The notes under the pieces: model-generated
What the model was told of the DNA's origin: nothing
Seen by the model: only the letters and a program-made list of their open reading frames with translations
Databases searched by the model: none
NCBI RefSeq assembly: GCF_024300625.1
Contig: NZ_CP101322.1
Location: 3,423,992 to 3,487,991 of the forward strand
DNA length: 64,000 nt
Direction of reading: 5' to 3'
Source of the DNA: Halovivax gelatinilyticus
Lineage (GTDB): Archaea; Halobacteriota; Halobacteria; Halobacteriales; Natrialbaceae
Shown: piece by piece, positions 53,304 to 62,586 of the stretch
Position numbering within the stretch: the stretch's first letter is position 1
How the letters are laid out: each line of letters starts with the position of its first letter
Position numbers and translations under genes: made by a program

Positions 53304-54215
53304 ATGCGTCACGGAAATCTCCTCACGAGTAAACAATTATCCAGAGCTGACGTCGAATCCGTTCTGGACCACGCGGCCGCGATCGCCGCGGGCGAAGTCG
53401 AACCGACGCGGACGGGGCAACTTCTCGGGCTGTTGTTCTTCGAGCCGAGCACTCGAACGAAAATGAGTTTCGAGACCGCGATGAAACGGCAGGGAGGTGA
53501 CGTCGTCGACATGGGATCGGTCGATTCTTCGAGCGTCAAGAAGGGCGAGAGCCTCGCCGATACGGTACGTGTAATCGAGGGCTACGCCGACGCGATCGTC
53601 CTTCGACACCCGAAACAGGGTGCGGCGAAGCTCGCGAGTGAGTACGTCGACGTTCCCGTCATCAACGCCGGCGACGGCGCCGGCCACCATCCCACACAGA
53701 CGCTCCTCGATCTCTACACCATCCGCGAAAGCGCGGGACTCGACGACCTCAGGATCGGCATCATGGGCGATCTAAAGTACGGTCGAACGGTCCACTCGCT
53801 GGCGTACGCGCTCACGCGCTTCGACGCACGCCAGCACTTCATAAGCCCCGAGAGCCTCCAGCTCCCGCGCGAAGTTGTCTTCGACCTTCACCAACAAGGC
53901 GCGTCGGTCCGCGAACACGAGAGTCTCGACGGCGTCCTCTCGGAACTCGACGTCCTCTACGTGACTCGCATCCAGCGCGAGCGCTTTCCCGACGAAAACG
54001 AGTACCAGAAGGTCGCGGGCGAGTATCGGATTACGACGGAGACCCTCGCGGACGCCCGGGACGACCTGACGGTGATGCACCCGCTTCCGCGCGTCGACGA
54101 GATCGCACCCGCTGTCGACGAGACGGATCACGCGACGTACTTCGAACAGGCTCACAACGGTGTTCCGGTTCGGATGGCGCTCCTCGACCTCCTCATGGGT
54201 GATGACGATGAGTGA
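53304..54215 (+). CDS. pyrB: Aspartate carbamoyltransferase catalytic subunit
   Basis: A 303-residue enzyme of pyrimidine synthesis that joins carbamoyl phosphate and aspartate. Carbamoyl-phosphate motif [15 protein letters not shown], then [13 protein letters not shown] and the aspartate-binding [10 protein letters not shown] are intact. It overlaps pyrI by 8 bp. Catalytic trimers associate with the PyrI dimer encoded next. Confidence 0.96.
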   Translation: MRHGNLLTSKQLSRADVESVLDHAAAIAAGEVEPTRTGQLLGLLFFEPSTRTKMSFETAMKRQGGDVVDMGSVDSSSVKKGESLADTVRVIEGYADAIVLRHPKQGAAKLASEYVDVPVINAGDGAGHHPTQTLLDLYTIRESAGLDDLRIGIMGDLKYGRTVHSLAYALTRFDARQHFISPESLQLPREVVFDLHQQGASVREHESLDGVLSELDVLYVTRIQRERFPDENEYQKVAGEYRITTETLADARDDLTVMHPLPRVDEIAPAVDETDHATYFEQAHNGVPVRMALLDLLMGDDDE

Positions 54216-54669
54216 CGATCACGAACTACGAGTGAGTAAGATTCGCAACGGAACGGTGATCGATCACGTGAGAGCGGGCCAGGCGTTGAACGTCCTCGCG
54301 ATCGTCGGCATCGACGGCTCTGACGGTGAGAGCGTCTCCGTCGGGATGAACGTCCCCTCCGATCGTCTGGCGAGAAAGGACATCGTCAAAGTCGAAGGTC
54401 GAGAGTTGAGCGAGGACGAAGTCGACGTCCTCTCGCTGATCGCCCCGGACGCAACGATCAACATCGTTCGGGACTACGAGGTCGAATCGAAACACCGCGT
54501 CGATCGGCCTGAAACCGTCGAAGATATACTCCACTGTCCGAACGCCGGCTGCATCACGACCGAGGACGAACCGGTCGCCTCTCGCTTCGACGTCCTCGAC
54601 GACGGGGTTCGGTGCACGTACTGCGGGCGAATCGTCCGCGAGGGGATTCCGGAGCTGATCGAGCGGTAA
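54208..54669 (+). CDS. pyrI: Aspartate carbamoyltransferase regulatory subunit
   Basis: A 153-residue subunit: nucleotide-binding domain ([20 protein letters not shown]) followed by the zinc domain with HCPNAGC and CTYCGR cysteines. It transmits CTP/ATP control to PyrB. The ATG at 54208 gives [15 protein letters not shown]; an ATG two codons earlier (54202) is also open. Both overlap the pyrB end, supporting coupled translation. Confidence 0.95.
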   Translation: MSDDHELRVSKIRNGTVIDHVRAGQALNVLAIVGIDGSDGESVSVGMNVPSDRLARKDIVKVEGRELSEDEVDVLSLIAPDATINIVRDYEVESKHRVDRPETVEDILHCPNAGCITTEDEPVASRFDVLDDGVRCTYCGRIVREGIPELIER

Positions 54670-54722
54670 CCGGTTCGAGTATGCCGACCGTCGATAGTTA
54701 CACACAGTCTCCAATCCAGAAA

Positions 54723-54731
54723 AGATATATC
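54723..54731 (+). promoter_or_regulatory. TATA box of the 35-residue membrane protein
   Basis: AGATATATC is centred about 28 bases before the ATG at 54756. It supports this very short gene as a separate, leaderless transcript. Confidence 0.5.
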
Positions 54732-54755
54732 AGAAGGCGAGAAACTATCAGACGC

Positions 54756-54863
54756 ATGTCCAAACTCGTGAAACTCTTGATACTGGTGACGATCGTCATC
54801 GTCCTCTGGAAGGTCCTCAGCGCGGACAGTCCGGAAACGATCGAATACGAACCCGACGCATAG
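54756..54863 (+). CDS. 35-residue single-span membrane protein
   Basis: The frame starts MSKLVKLLILVTIVIVLWKV and continues to an acidic tail DSPETIEYEPDA. A lysine-anchored hydrophobic helix followed by Glu/Asp predicts a single span with the acidic end outside. The TATA box at 54723 argues for real expression. Function unknown. Confidence 0.55.
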   Translation: MSKLVKLLILVTIVIVLWKVLSADSPETIEYEPDA

Positions 54864-54950
54864 GCTCCCCTCGGTGACAGCCGAGACGACGGACTCGATA
54901 CCGCTACCGTTTTCGAACGCCTTAACCGGCCTCCGGGCGGACGCTGAGAT

Positions 54951-55781
54951 ATGTACGGCGTCGTCACGCGAAACGAAGCCGAGGTGACGTGGGTCGAGTT
55001 CGATCGCGGATTCTACGAGGTCAAAGACGTTACCGGCCGGTCGGCCGAACCGCTCGCCGAAGCCGTCAATATGGTTTCGTGTTTCGGCGACAACGCCGCC
55101 GCCGACGCGGAACCGACGCTCGTTCCCGTCGACGACGAGGGAAATCGAGCTACCCGGGCCCAGCCCTACTTCGACTGGGCGTACATCTGTCCGAGCCGAA
55201 CCCAGTATCGAGACGGACTGTTAGAAATCATCGACGACTGCGTGGCGGCGAACGACGACGTTCGACTCGACGACGTCGGGTTCCCGCGGGCGGAGTACTG
55301 CCGGTGTGATGTCTGTCGAGAATCCTTCGAAGCCAGCGAGTTCGACGAGTGGGACGAGTGGCGAGCGGACATCATCACGGAATTCGTCGAGCAGGCGGTC
55401 GATCGAATTCCAGGGACGACGTACTTCACCCTCTATCCCGACCCGTATCCGGGACACCTTCACGAGCGAGCCGGGCTCGACTTTTCTGCGCTCGAACCTC
55501 ACGTCGACGAGTTCGTCGTCCCGCTGTACGACACGGCATACGGAACGACCTACTGGCTCGAAACGATCGCGAAAGGGTTCGAGAGCGCACTCGAAACGCC
55601 GTTCAGTATCGAACTGTACGCCGTCGACGTCGACGTCGACGCACTGATCAACGCGGCTACGGTCGCGAACGAGTACGCCGAAAACGTGTACTTCGGCTAC
55701 GACGCGAGCAACGCGCGGGCCGCCCTCCGACGGATGGACGCCGACGAGCGAAGCGGAAAGCAATTCGGTGAACCGAAGTAA
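54951..55781 (+). CDS. Conserved-looking protein, possibly TIM-barrel (glycosidase-like)
   Basis: A 276-residue protein, not named. Strand-helix alternation with blocks QPYFDWAYICPSRTQYRDGL, DDVGFPRAEYCRCDVCRESF, TTYFTLYPDPYPGHL and the late VYFGYDASNARAALR resembles barrel-type glycoside-hydrolase-like proteins. The CxCxxC cluster could bind zinc. No signal peptide, so intracellular. ATG 54951 has an open frame with haloarchaeal codon use. Confidence 0.6.
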   Translation: MYGVVTRNEAEVTWVEFDRGFYEVKDVTGRSAEPLAEAVNMVSCFGDNAAADAEPTLVPVDDEGNRATRAQPYFDWAYICPSRTQYRDGLLEIIDDCVAANDDVRLDDVGFPRAEYCRCDVCRESFEASEFDEWDEWRADIITEFVEQAVDRIPGTTYFTLYPDPYPGHLHERAGLDFSALEPHVDEFVVPLYDTAYGTTYWLETIAKGFESALETPFSIELYAVDVDVDALINAATVANEYAENVYFGYDASNARAALRRMDADERSGKQFGEPK

Positions 55782-55865
55782 CCGGTCCGCACTCGCCGCC
55801 TTGTTCCCGATTACGGCGACGCCCCCATCCGGACGATTCGGAAGAAGGTCGAAGAAACGAGCGGC

Positions 55866-56708
55866 CTACCGATCGCTGTCGCGTGTACGACGGTCGTCGT
55901 CTGAATCCAACAGGTCGTCATCATCGTCGCCGATGTCGGTGTCGATCAACTCGTCATCGTCGTCATCCGAATCCAGCAGGTCGTCGTCATCGTCGCCGAT
56001 ATCGGTGTCGATCAACTCGTCATCGTCAGCATCGCCCATTCCCGAGTCTCGATCCGCCCGACTTCGGTCGGAACGATCGCCGACGTCCGACATCCCTCCC
56101 TCACGGCCGCCCGAACCCATATCCGAGCCGACGTCGCCACGAGCGCCGGTCTCGGATCCGGTTCCGATCTCGCTCCCCGACGACTCGTCAGTTCGACCGT
56201 CACCCGGACCGCCGCTCAGGCCCTCTTCGTGGCGTGGTTCGGACCGGTCGGAATCCATCAGCCCCGACTCGTCGTCGCCGATGTCGGTGTCGATCAACTC
56301 GTCATCGTCGTCACCGATGTCAGTGTCCATCAGGCCGCTGTCGTCGTGATCGGTGTCGATCCCAGATTCCCCTCCCGTTCGCCCGGACTCAGTTCCGACA
56401 CCGGCCTCGCCGGTAGTGTCCCGACCGCTCGGGCTCGTTCCGCCCGCCGCAGATCGCTCACCCTCCTGGAACCCGCCGGTGAGACGAATCTCGTCGTCGG
56501 TTATTCGATCGATCGACTCCTCTTGTAGCGGGTAGGTGTTCTCGCTCGTTCCCTCCCAACCGAGCGCGGCTTTGATGCTGTCTGTGATTCCCGGATCCGG
56601 TTTGACGCGGAGCGTATCGTGCTCGACGGCGGAGACGAGTCCGACCTCCTCACCGCTCGCGTTCACGACCGTCTTCCCCACGTCATCGTCACTGAATGAT
56701 GCGCACAT
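55866..56708 (-). CDS. PRC-barrel-like protein with acidic repeat tail
   Basis: A 280-residue protein from ATG 56708. Residues 1-75 look like a PRC-barrel/DUF2171-type domain (DDDVGKTVVNASGEEVGLVS, TLRVKPDPGITD). The rest is a low-complexity tail with seven copies of a short motif, two hydrophobic residues then D(T/S)D, at about residues 126-270 (SGLMDTD, DELIDTD, DDLLDSD). They are embedded in poly-Asp and interrupted by a Gly/Ser/Arg segment. The DNA for the last part is a 66-bp tandem repeat. No membrane span. PRC-barrels bind proteins or RNA; the tail may bind cations or a partner. Confidence 0.7.
   Translation of the reverse strand: MCASFSDDDVGKTVVNASGEEVGLVSAVEHDTLRVKPDPGITDSIKAALGWEGTSENTYPLQEESIDRITDDEIRLTGGFQEGERSAAGGTSPSGRDTTGEAGVGTESGRTGGESGIDTDHDDSGLMDTDIGDDDDELIDTDIGDDESGLMDSDRSEPRHEEGLSGGPGDGRTDESSGSEIGTGSETGARGDVGSDMGSGGREGGMSDVGDRSDRSRADRDSGMGDADDDELIDTDIGDDDDDLLDSDDDDDELIDTDIGDDDDDLLDSDDDRRTRDSDR
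55911..56030. repeat. 66-bp tandem repeat inside the acidic tail
   Basis: A 66-bp unit at 55911-55976 is followed by a second, slightly shorter and diverged unit from 55977 to about 56030. Each encodes the DELIDTDIG and DDDDDLLDSD pattern. It is in frame (22 codons), so expansion or contraction keeps the protein readable. Confidence 0.8.
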
Positions 56709-56885
56709 GACAGCCCAACAGTTGACGGTTTCCGGTATGGGAGTGGTGCTTGCACATCCGCGCGTCCGTTCGTTACCTCGAATTGGAAAAAGAAACGCCG
56801 GATTACGTATCGCTCCGTTCGGATCACGTAGCCACCTGCAACGTAGTTCACCACTCACTGTCGGTCGCAGAACCTCCGCAGGAGC

Positions 56886-56973
56886 GGGCCGGGCGCGATT
56901 GTGAACTACGCCGAGACGGTCCTGCTCGGGCCTCGCCCTGCGCGGGCTGCGACTCGTCTACTTCAAATCGCTA
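56886..56973 (-). repeat. tRNA-tail hairpin repeat unit B (Lys, distal)
   Basis: Read on the minus strand: an inverted T-arm copy (GCGATTTGAAG, 56962-56972), a loop with TCGCAGCCC and GACCGT, then a third copy of the tRNA-Lys 3' end at about 56886-56900. It lies 127 bp beyond unit A. Its T-arm has decayed more than in unit A. Confidence 0.7.
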
Positions 56974-57012
56974 GTGGCCGCTTTGCTCCTCACGTTCGTT
57001 CGTCCCAGAAGC

Positions 57013-57089
57013 GGGCCGGGCGCGATTTGAACACACGGTCGGACGTGCTCACCATGCTGCGCGCGACCTCCCTGCATTCAAATCGTGCC
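57013..57089 (-). repeat. tRNA-tail hairpin repeat unit A (Lys, proximal)
   Basis: On the minus strand: inverted T-arm copy GGCACGATTTGAA (57077-57089), a loop with GCGCAGC and GACCGT, then TTCAAATCGCGCCCGGCCC, a precise second copy of the tRNA-Lys 3' end (57013-57034 region). It is 122 bp from the functional 3' end. Together with unit B it fills most of the 56709-57133 gap; the remaining bases hold nothing recognisable beyond the upstream region of the PRC-barrel gene. Confidence 0.78.
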
Positions 57090-57133
57090 TGCCGGTTCAC
57101 TCACCGATTCGCCGCGCTCATCGGTTCGTTGCA

Positions 57134-57207
57134 CGGGCCGGGCGCGATTTGAACACGCGACCGTCTGATTAAGAGTCAGACGCTCTGCCTAACTGAGCTA
57201 CCGGCCC
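57134..57207 (-). tRNA. tRNA-Lys (anticodon CTT)
   Basis: A 74-nt gene on the minus strand: acceptor GGGCCGG/CCGGCCC, anticodon loop CTCTTAA with CTT, and T-loop TTCAAAT. Discriminator G; CCA not encoded. Two further copies of its 3' end follow downstream at about 122 and 249 bp. Confidence 0.97.
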
Positions 57208-57334
57208 TCACCTGTCGATTGACGTCCCGGCGTTAAAATACATTTCCTTTGGGAGCCGCGCGAGGGCGATTTCACCGACCGACGCGTTTCAATCTTCGGG
57301 AGGGTTAAGTGCAGGGACACCGACGACATGCTCA

Positions 57335-58783
57335 ATGAGCGCGGGTGCTACGATCTCCACTGCGTCGGAATACGCTATCCTCGGCTGTGGCAGCGTCGGA
57401 TACGCCGTCGCAGAGGAGCTCGTCGAGCAAGGGAAGGACGTTCGAATCGTCGACAAAGACGAAAATCGGGTCGAATCGCTTCGAGATCAAGATCTCGACG
57501 CCAGAACCGCAGACATCACCGAGTCCGCTGTGATCGACCTCATCGACGGCTGTGACGTGGTGTTGATCCTGGCGTCCGACGTCGACGCCAATACGACGGC
57601 GGTCGACCTCATCCGGTCGTCCGGGCAAGATACGTTCATCATCGCGCGCGCAAACGATCCGATTTCGGGAGACGAACTCTCCGAACTCGGCGCGGACGTG
57701 GTGATCAACCCGTCGGCCGTGATCGCAGATTCCGCCCTTCGCGCGCTGGAATCCGGCGAGCTGGCGCACAACGCGGAAACGCTCGCGGCGATCATCGAGC
57801 GGACCGATAGCCGAATGGCGATCGTCACGAAGGACAACCCGGATCCGGACTCGATCGCGAGCGCCGCTGCGATGCAAGCCATCGCGAACCACCTCGGCGT
57901 CGAATCCGACATCGTCTACATGGGCGATATCGGTCACCAGGAAAATCGCGCGTTCGTCAACCTACTCGGCATCGAACTGCACCTCTGGGAGGATCCCGCA
58001 TCGAACGAGACCTACGACACCCTCGCGTTCGTCGATCACGCGAGTTCGCCGACGCTCGATCGCCCGGTCGACGTCATCATCGACCACCGGGAAACCGACG
58101 TCGAGGCGGATCCCGAGTTCGTCGACGTCAGACCGAGTATGTCCTCGACGTCGACGATCATGACGAAATACATCCAGGAGTTCGATTTAAACGTCTCCGA
58201 AGAAGTCGCTACCGCGCTTCTATACGGGATCCGCGCCGAAACCCTGGACTTCAAACGCGATACGACCCCAGCCGACCTCACCGCAGCTGCGTACCTCTAT
58301 CCGTTCGCCAACCACGACACGCTCGAACAGGTCGAATCGCCGTCGATGTCGCCCGAAACGCTGGACGTACTCGCCGAAGCGATCGCCAATCGGGACGTCC
58401 AGGGCAGCCATCTCGTGTCGAATGCGGGTTTCGTCAGAGATCGTGAAGCGCTCTCACAGGCGGCGAACCACCTGCTCAATCTCGAGGGGGTGACGACGAC
58501 GGCCGTGTTCGGTATCGCCGAAGAGCGGATTTTCCTCGCCGCGCGATCGAAAGACATCCGAATGAATATCGGTCGAGTCTTAGACGACGCCTACGGCGAA
58601 ATCGGCGAGGTCGCCGGACACTCCACGCAGTCGAGCGCGGAGATTCCACTCGGCATCTTTACCGGCATTCAGATATCCGAAGACACCCGCGAGACGTTAC
58701 TCGATCTCACCGAAGAAGCGGTCACTCGAACCCTGTTCGACGCGATGGGCGTCGAAGGGAGCGAAGGATCGAACGGGAATTGA
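57335..58783 (+). CDS. TrkA-N/DHH/DHHA1 phosphoesterase
   Basis: A 482-residue fusion. An N-terminal Rossmann (TrkA-N) domain, residues 10-130, has the nucleotide motif YAILGCGSVGYAVAEEL and VRIVDKDENRVE. It is followed by a DHH phosphoesterase domain (TKDNPDPDSIASAAAMQAI, AFVDHAS, IIDHRETD; the third motif is DHR, not DHH) and a DHHA1 domain at the C-terminus. Haloarchaeal proteins of this layout may degrade oligonucleotides or cyclic dinucleotides under control of a nucleotide bound to the Rossmann domain. An out-of-frame ATG seven bases earlier is not used. Confidence 0.88.
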   Translation: MSAGATISTASEYAILGCGSVGYAVAEELVEQGKDVRIVDKDENRVESLRDQDLDARTADITESAVIDLIDGCDVVLILASDVDANTTAVDLIRSSGQDTFIIARANDPISGDELSELGADVVINPSAVIADSALRALESGELAHNAETLAAIIERTDSRMAIVTKDNPDPDSIASAAAMQAIANHLGVESDIVYMGDIGHQENRAFVNLLGIELHLWEDPASNETYDTLAFVDHASSPTLDRPVDVIIDHRETDVEADPEFVDVRPSMSSTSTIMTKYIQEFDLNVSEEVATALLYGIRAETLDFKRDTTPADLTAAAYLYPFANHDTLEQVESPSMSPETLDVLAEAIANRDVQGSHLVSNAGFVRDREALSQAANHLLNLEGVTTTAVFGIAEERIFLAARSKDIRMNIGRVLDDAYGEIGEVAGHSTQSSAEIPLGIFTGIQISEDTRETLLDLTEEAVTRTLFDAMGVEGSEGSNGN

Positions 58784-58830
58784 GTACCCGGTCAGCCGTA
58801 GACGTTCACTGACAGGTCGACACCAGTCGC

Positions 58831-59121
58831 TCAGGCGACGACTTCTTCTTCCTCGTCGGGTTCGCGCACGCGTTCTACGACGTCAGCGACGAGAATCACG
58901 TCACCGACGGCACGGACCCAGCGATACGGGATAATCACACCCTGTCCCTGGCGTGCTTCGTGTTCGAACAGTTCTCGACTCAACTGGCCGACCGCGAGGC
59001 CGGTGACCGCCTGCGTATCGAGATCTAGCTTCAAATCCTCGACCTCGCCGACGAATACGCCGTTGTTCGTGTACACCTCGCGCCCGACGAGGGACGTGAT
59101 TTCCTGCGGAGTCTCGTCCAT
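58831..59121 (-). CDS. PRC-barrel domain protein
   Basis: A 96-residue protein covering one PRC-barrel: EITSLVGREVYTNNGVFVGE then VEDLKLDLDTQAVTGLAVG, ending in a Glu-rich tail. Small archaeal PRC-barrel proteins have been linked to cell division (CdpB-type) and RNA metabolism. Here it lies next to the actin-fold/coiled-coil gene on the same strand, only about 55 bp beyond that gene's end on the map. Which PRC-barrel branch it belongs to cannot be decided by eye. Confidence 0.82.
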   Translation of the reverse strand: MDETPQEITSLVGREVYTNNGVFVGEVEDLKLDLDTQAVTGLAVGQLSRELFEHEARQGQGVIIPYRWVRAVGDVILVADVVERVREPDEEEEVVA

Positions 59122-59175
59122 ACCTGGAAAATGGACGGCTGACTCTTAAGCGTTAGTCAGACAGACCCGTTCGTG

Positions 59176-62100
59176 TTACCGAACGAAAATCGCCACGGCA
59201 ACGATCACTGCACCGAGGATCACCGCACCGACGCCGAGTTCGGTCGTCCCGACGGTCGAATTCAGTTCGTCGGCCGCGAGCGCACCGCCGGCGATGACGC
59301 TCGCCGCGCCAGCACCCATCGCCATCGATCCGAGCGAAGACTGACCGTTGGCCGGTCGGGCATGCTCATCGGCTGATTCGGTATTCGTCGCCTCCTGAGC
59401 CAACAGATCGCCAGTTTTCCGGGAGAGTTCGTGCATGCGCTGATCCAATTCGGCGATCCGTTCGAGCGGCTCGTCTGACAACGATTCGCCGTCCGACGAC
59501 GACAGTCGCTCTATCCGTAATTCGAGTTGCGCTCGCTCGTCGTCGTGGCGTTCGAGCGTCGATTCGATCGAATCCAGCCGATCGGCCCGTTCGTCCGACC
59601 AGCCAGTGGCTTCGATGTCGTCGAGTCTCGATTCGAGGGTCGAAATCGAACTCGTCACCGATTCGAGTTCCTGATGGGACACCCCTTCGGTTGTCGACGC
59701 CTCTTCGTTGGCCGCTGAGTGCTGAAGCGTCTCGACAGCCGCGTTCAATTCGTCGACGACCGATCGAACCGACGCGATCTCCGATTTCAGCGAGGATTCG
59801 ACGTCCGTGAGCGACGATTCGACCGAGTCGGTGCTCGCGACGGCTTCAGCAGCGACCACGTCCTCGATAGAGAGTGGCTCCGCACGCTCTGACTCAGATG
59901 TTTCGAGCGCATCTAACCGATCGGTGATCACGTCGTGAGTCCGTTCGAACGCATCGTAGGACTCTCGTAGGTCGGTTACCGCGTCGGGCAGCGAAGTTCC
60001 ATCGTCGAGTTCGGAGACGTCCCCCGATCGGTCGATGGCATCGATCGCCGCCTCGATATCGTCGAGTCTGTCGTCGTACTCCGGCGGGATCGAGGGGGAC
60101 GGCTCTCCACCGTCGTCGGTCGTCTCGAGTTCGTCCAATTCGGTACGGATCGATTCGACCGACTCGCGAAGTTCGGCGACGTCCGATTCGATCCACGCCT
60201 GCGTGTCGTCGACGCGTTCGTCGACCGATTCGAGAGCCGACTCGACCGATTCGACGGACGTCGTCAGGGTTTCGAGCGTCGAATCGACCTCCGAGACCGA
60301 TTTCTCGTCGACCGTCTCGAGCGCCTCGACCGACGTCTCCAACTCAGCAAGCGTGGGCTCGATCGCCGAGACGGTCGATTCGAGCGACTCGACGTCAGAA
60401 TCCAGTGACGTGACGGTTTCGTCCAAGTCGGCAACCGTCCCCTGGTGTTCGTCGAGATCGTCGTCCAGCGACTCGACCGCCGATTCAACCGCTCGCAATT
60501 CCGATTCCAGTGTTGGGAGTCGGTCACCGTGAGCTTCGAGCGTCGATTCGAGCGAGTCGACGGTGGACTCGAGCGATTCGACGACCGATTCGATTCCTTC
60601 GACGTCCGCACGCAGTTGTGAATCGATCTCGTCGACCGTTTCCTCGAACGACGACAGATCGTTCGAGCGTTCGTCCCGAAGCGATTCGAGTTCCACGTCG
60701 AGTCGTTCTTGCGTCTCGTGCAGGGACTCGATCGACGGTTCGAGGTCGCTTCGAACCGCATCGATCGACGACTCGACGGTAGACGCCAGCGCCTCGTCTC
60801 CATCAGCGATCGCCGTCTCGAGTTCGTCGACGGCGGATTCGAGGGCGGATTCGGTCGCCGTTACGGCGTCGTCGAGCCGTTCGATGTCACTATCGTGGGA
60901 TTGTTCTACCGTTTCGAGGTCCGATTCGAGCGCCTCGAGACGGTCAGCGAGCGTACCCTCGGCCGATTCGAGCGCGTCGGACAGCTCGTCTGTGGCGACT
61001 TCGCGTGCCGCCAACTCCGACTCGATGGAATCGATCGTCGACGAGGCGTCCGAGAGCGACGATCGAACGGCGTCGACGGCCGATTCGAGCGACGTCAGGT
61101 CCTCGTTCGATGCCGCTTCGGTCTGAAGCGCTTCGAGGTCGTTCGCGACCGAATCCACCCGATCACCGAGCGATCCCAGCTCGTCGTCGCGGGTGCCGAG
61201 ACGGTCGAATAGCTGCTCGATGGCATCGTCAGCGATCGCGTCCGCCGTCGACGCCGAGTCATCGAACGTCAATTGCGTCGTCATCGCTTCCGATGAACCT
61301 GGTTCAGCCGAGGCAGTCTCACCGTCGGTCGCCTGATGGGCGGACCACGTGACCGAATCGAATTCGTCGACATCGTCTTGTGCGGCGGCTAACGCACCAC
61401 GGACGGCGCTTTCTTCGGGATCGGCCGCCCGTCGGATGCCCCTGACAGAAAACGGTAACTGAGCGGCGTCGAAGCGACCCCCGAGAAGGAATTCGACGCC
61501 CTCGACGGCCCACGGACCGGCTACGGCGACCGGAACTGAGACCCCTCGATCGAGATCCGCCGCCTCGAGTTCGATTCGAATCGCTTCGACGAGCGAGCCG
61601 GTCAGTTCGTCGTAGGACTGGGCGAGGGCGCTCTCGATGTCGTCTGCGACCCCATCGGGATCGAGCGAGAACGTCTCTAGGCGCGAGGCGACCTGCTCGT
61701 TCGCGTGGCCCGTTTCCCCTGCGGCTCGCTCGACGATCCAGTCGCGTCCCTTGGCGATCGAGAAAACGATGACCGGAACCCCGTAGTAGACGAGCGCAAC
61801 GCTCGTGACGTCGGACCCGATGTAAATTCCGAGTCCGGTCAGGTTCTCATCGCGGAACTGATCGGCCACGATAGCGAATCCGGTGCTAACCGGCGTCGCG
61901 TCGTAGCCGAGCGCACCGATGGACTCGTCGATGACGGCGCGGTGGTGGTCGGTTGGTCGATCGACGTCGACGATCGTTCCGGGCGTCGTATAACAGAGAC
62001 GGTTCCCCATCCCGTTTGCCAGCAAGACGCCGAGTAGGGCGTCGATCGCTGGTTCGGCGAACGGTTCGTCGACAAGTACGCCGTCGACGAATAGCGGGTC

Positions 62101-62328
62101 GGGCTGGTCGTCGAACGCGCTCGCGACCCGTTTCGCTTCGCTTCCGACGACGTACGTTTGCTCCTCGTGTTCGATCAACAATTCGTCCGGAACGGAATCG
62201 TCCAGAGACGACAGTTCTTCGCCCGTCGTCCGATACGCGAGTGGTCGTTCGTCTTCGATGACCGCCCCATCGAGCCCGTCGCGTGCGATGCGCGTCGTGT
62301 CCGACGCAAAATCCAGACCGTTGGCCAT
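59176..62328 (-). CDS. Actin-fold domain - long coiled coil - C-terminal membrane anchor protein
   Basis: A 1050-residue, very acidic protein from ATG 62328 (MANGLDFASDTTRIARDGLD). Residues 1-315 look like an actin/MreB/ParM-type ATPase fold: the N-terminal GLDFASDTTRIAR phosphate-1-like turn, LTGLGIYIGSDVTSVALVYY as phosphate-2, PVAVAGPWAVEGVEFLL as the adenosine motif, and ESAVRGALAAA. Residues about 345-985 are a Ser/Glu/Asp-rich coiled coil with an SMC-like heptad pattern. The C-terminus has two hydrophobic segments, the last (LGVGAVILGAVIVAVAIFV) a clear membrane anchor. It may be a cytoskeletal or envelope-linking protein. The family is not recognised. Confidence 0.75.
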   Translation of the reverse strand: MANGLDFASDTTRIARDGLDGAVIEDERPLAYRTTGEELSSLDDSVPDELLIEHEEQTYVVGSEAKRVASAFDDQPDPLFVDGVLVDEPFAEPAIDALLGVLLANGMGNRLCYTTPGTIVDVDRPTDHHRAVIDESIGALGYDATPVSTGFAIVADQFRDENLTGLGIYIGSDVTSVALVYYGVPVIVFSIAKGRDWIVERAAGETGHANEQVASRLETFSLDPDGVADDIESALAQSYDELTGSLVEAIRIELEAADLDRGVSVPVAVAGPWAVEGVEFLLGGRFDAAQLPFSVRGIRRAADPEESAVRGALAAAQDDVDEFDSVTWSAHQATDGETASAEPGSSEAMTTQLTFDDSASTADAIADDAIEQLFDRLGTRDDELGSLGDRVDSVANDLEALQTEAASNEDLTSLESAVDAVRSSLSDASSTIDSIESELAAREVATDELSDALESAEGTLADRLEALESDLETVEQSHDSDIERLDDAVTATESALESAVDELETAIADGDEALASTVESSIDAVRSDLEPSIESLHETQERLDVELESLRDERSNDLSSFEETVDEIDSQLRADVEGIESVVESLESTVDSLESTLEAHGDRLPTLESELRAVESAVESLDDDLDEHQGTVADLDETVTSLDSDVESLESTVSAIEPTLAELETSVEALETVDEKSVSEVDSTLETLTTSVESVESALESVDERVDDTQAWIESDVAELRESVESIRTELDELETTDDGGEPSPSIPPEYDDRLDDIEAAIDAIDRSGDVSELDDGTSLPDAVTDLRESYDAFERTHDVITDRLDALETSESERAEPLSIEDVVAAEAVASTDSVESSLTDVESSLKSEIASVRSVVDELNAAVETLQHSAANEEASTTEGVSHQELESVTSSISTLESRLDDIEATGWSDERADRLDSIESTLERHDDERAQLELRIERLSSSDGESLSDEPLERIAELDQRMHELSRKTGDLLAQEATNTESADEHARPANGQSSLGSMAMGAGAASVIAGGALAADELNSTVGTTELGVGAVILGAVIVAVAIFVR

Positions 62329-62586
62329 GGCGACCGAACGAATCAATCGCTAATGGAGTTTCGGTTTCAAATACCAGATGTGAAAATCGGAATGTCACGT
62401 CCGACGGTCCATTTCAGCCGCGGCGACGAACTATATCGAAGCTAACACGAGCGGTCGGCTTCTGAGAATCGGTTGGTGATCTACCCGATCTGTGCTCCCT
62501 CGACGAACGATCGCTTTTCGGTATCTAATCACACAGTGGAAGCGGAACCTCACCGTTATAATAGGGGAACGAGTGTTGTCTACCAC

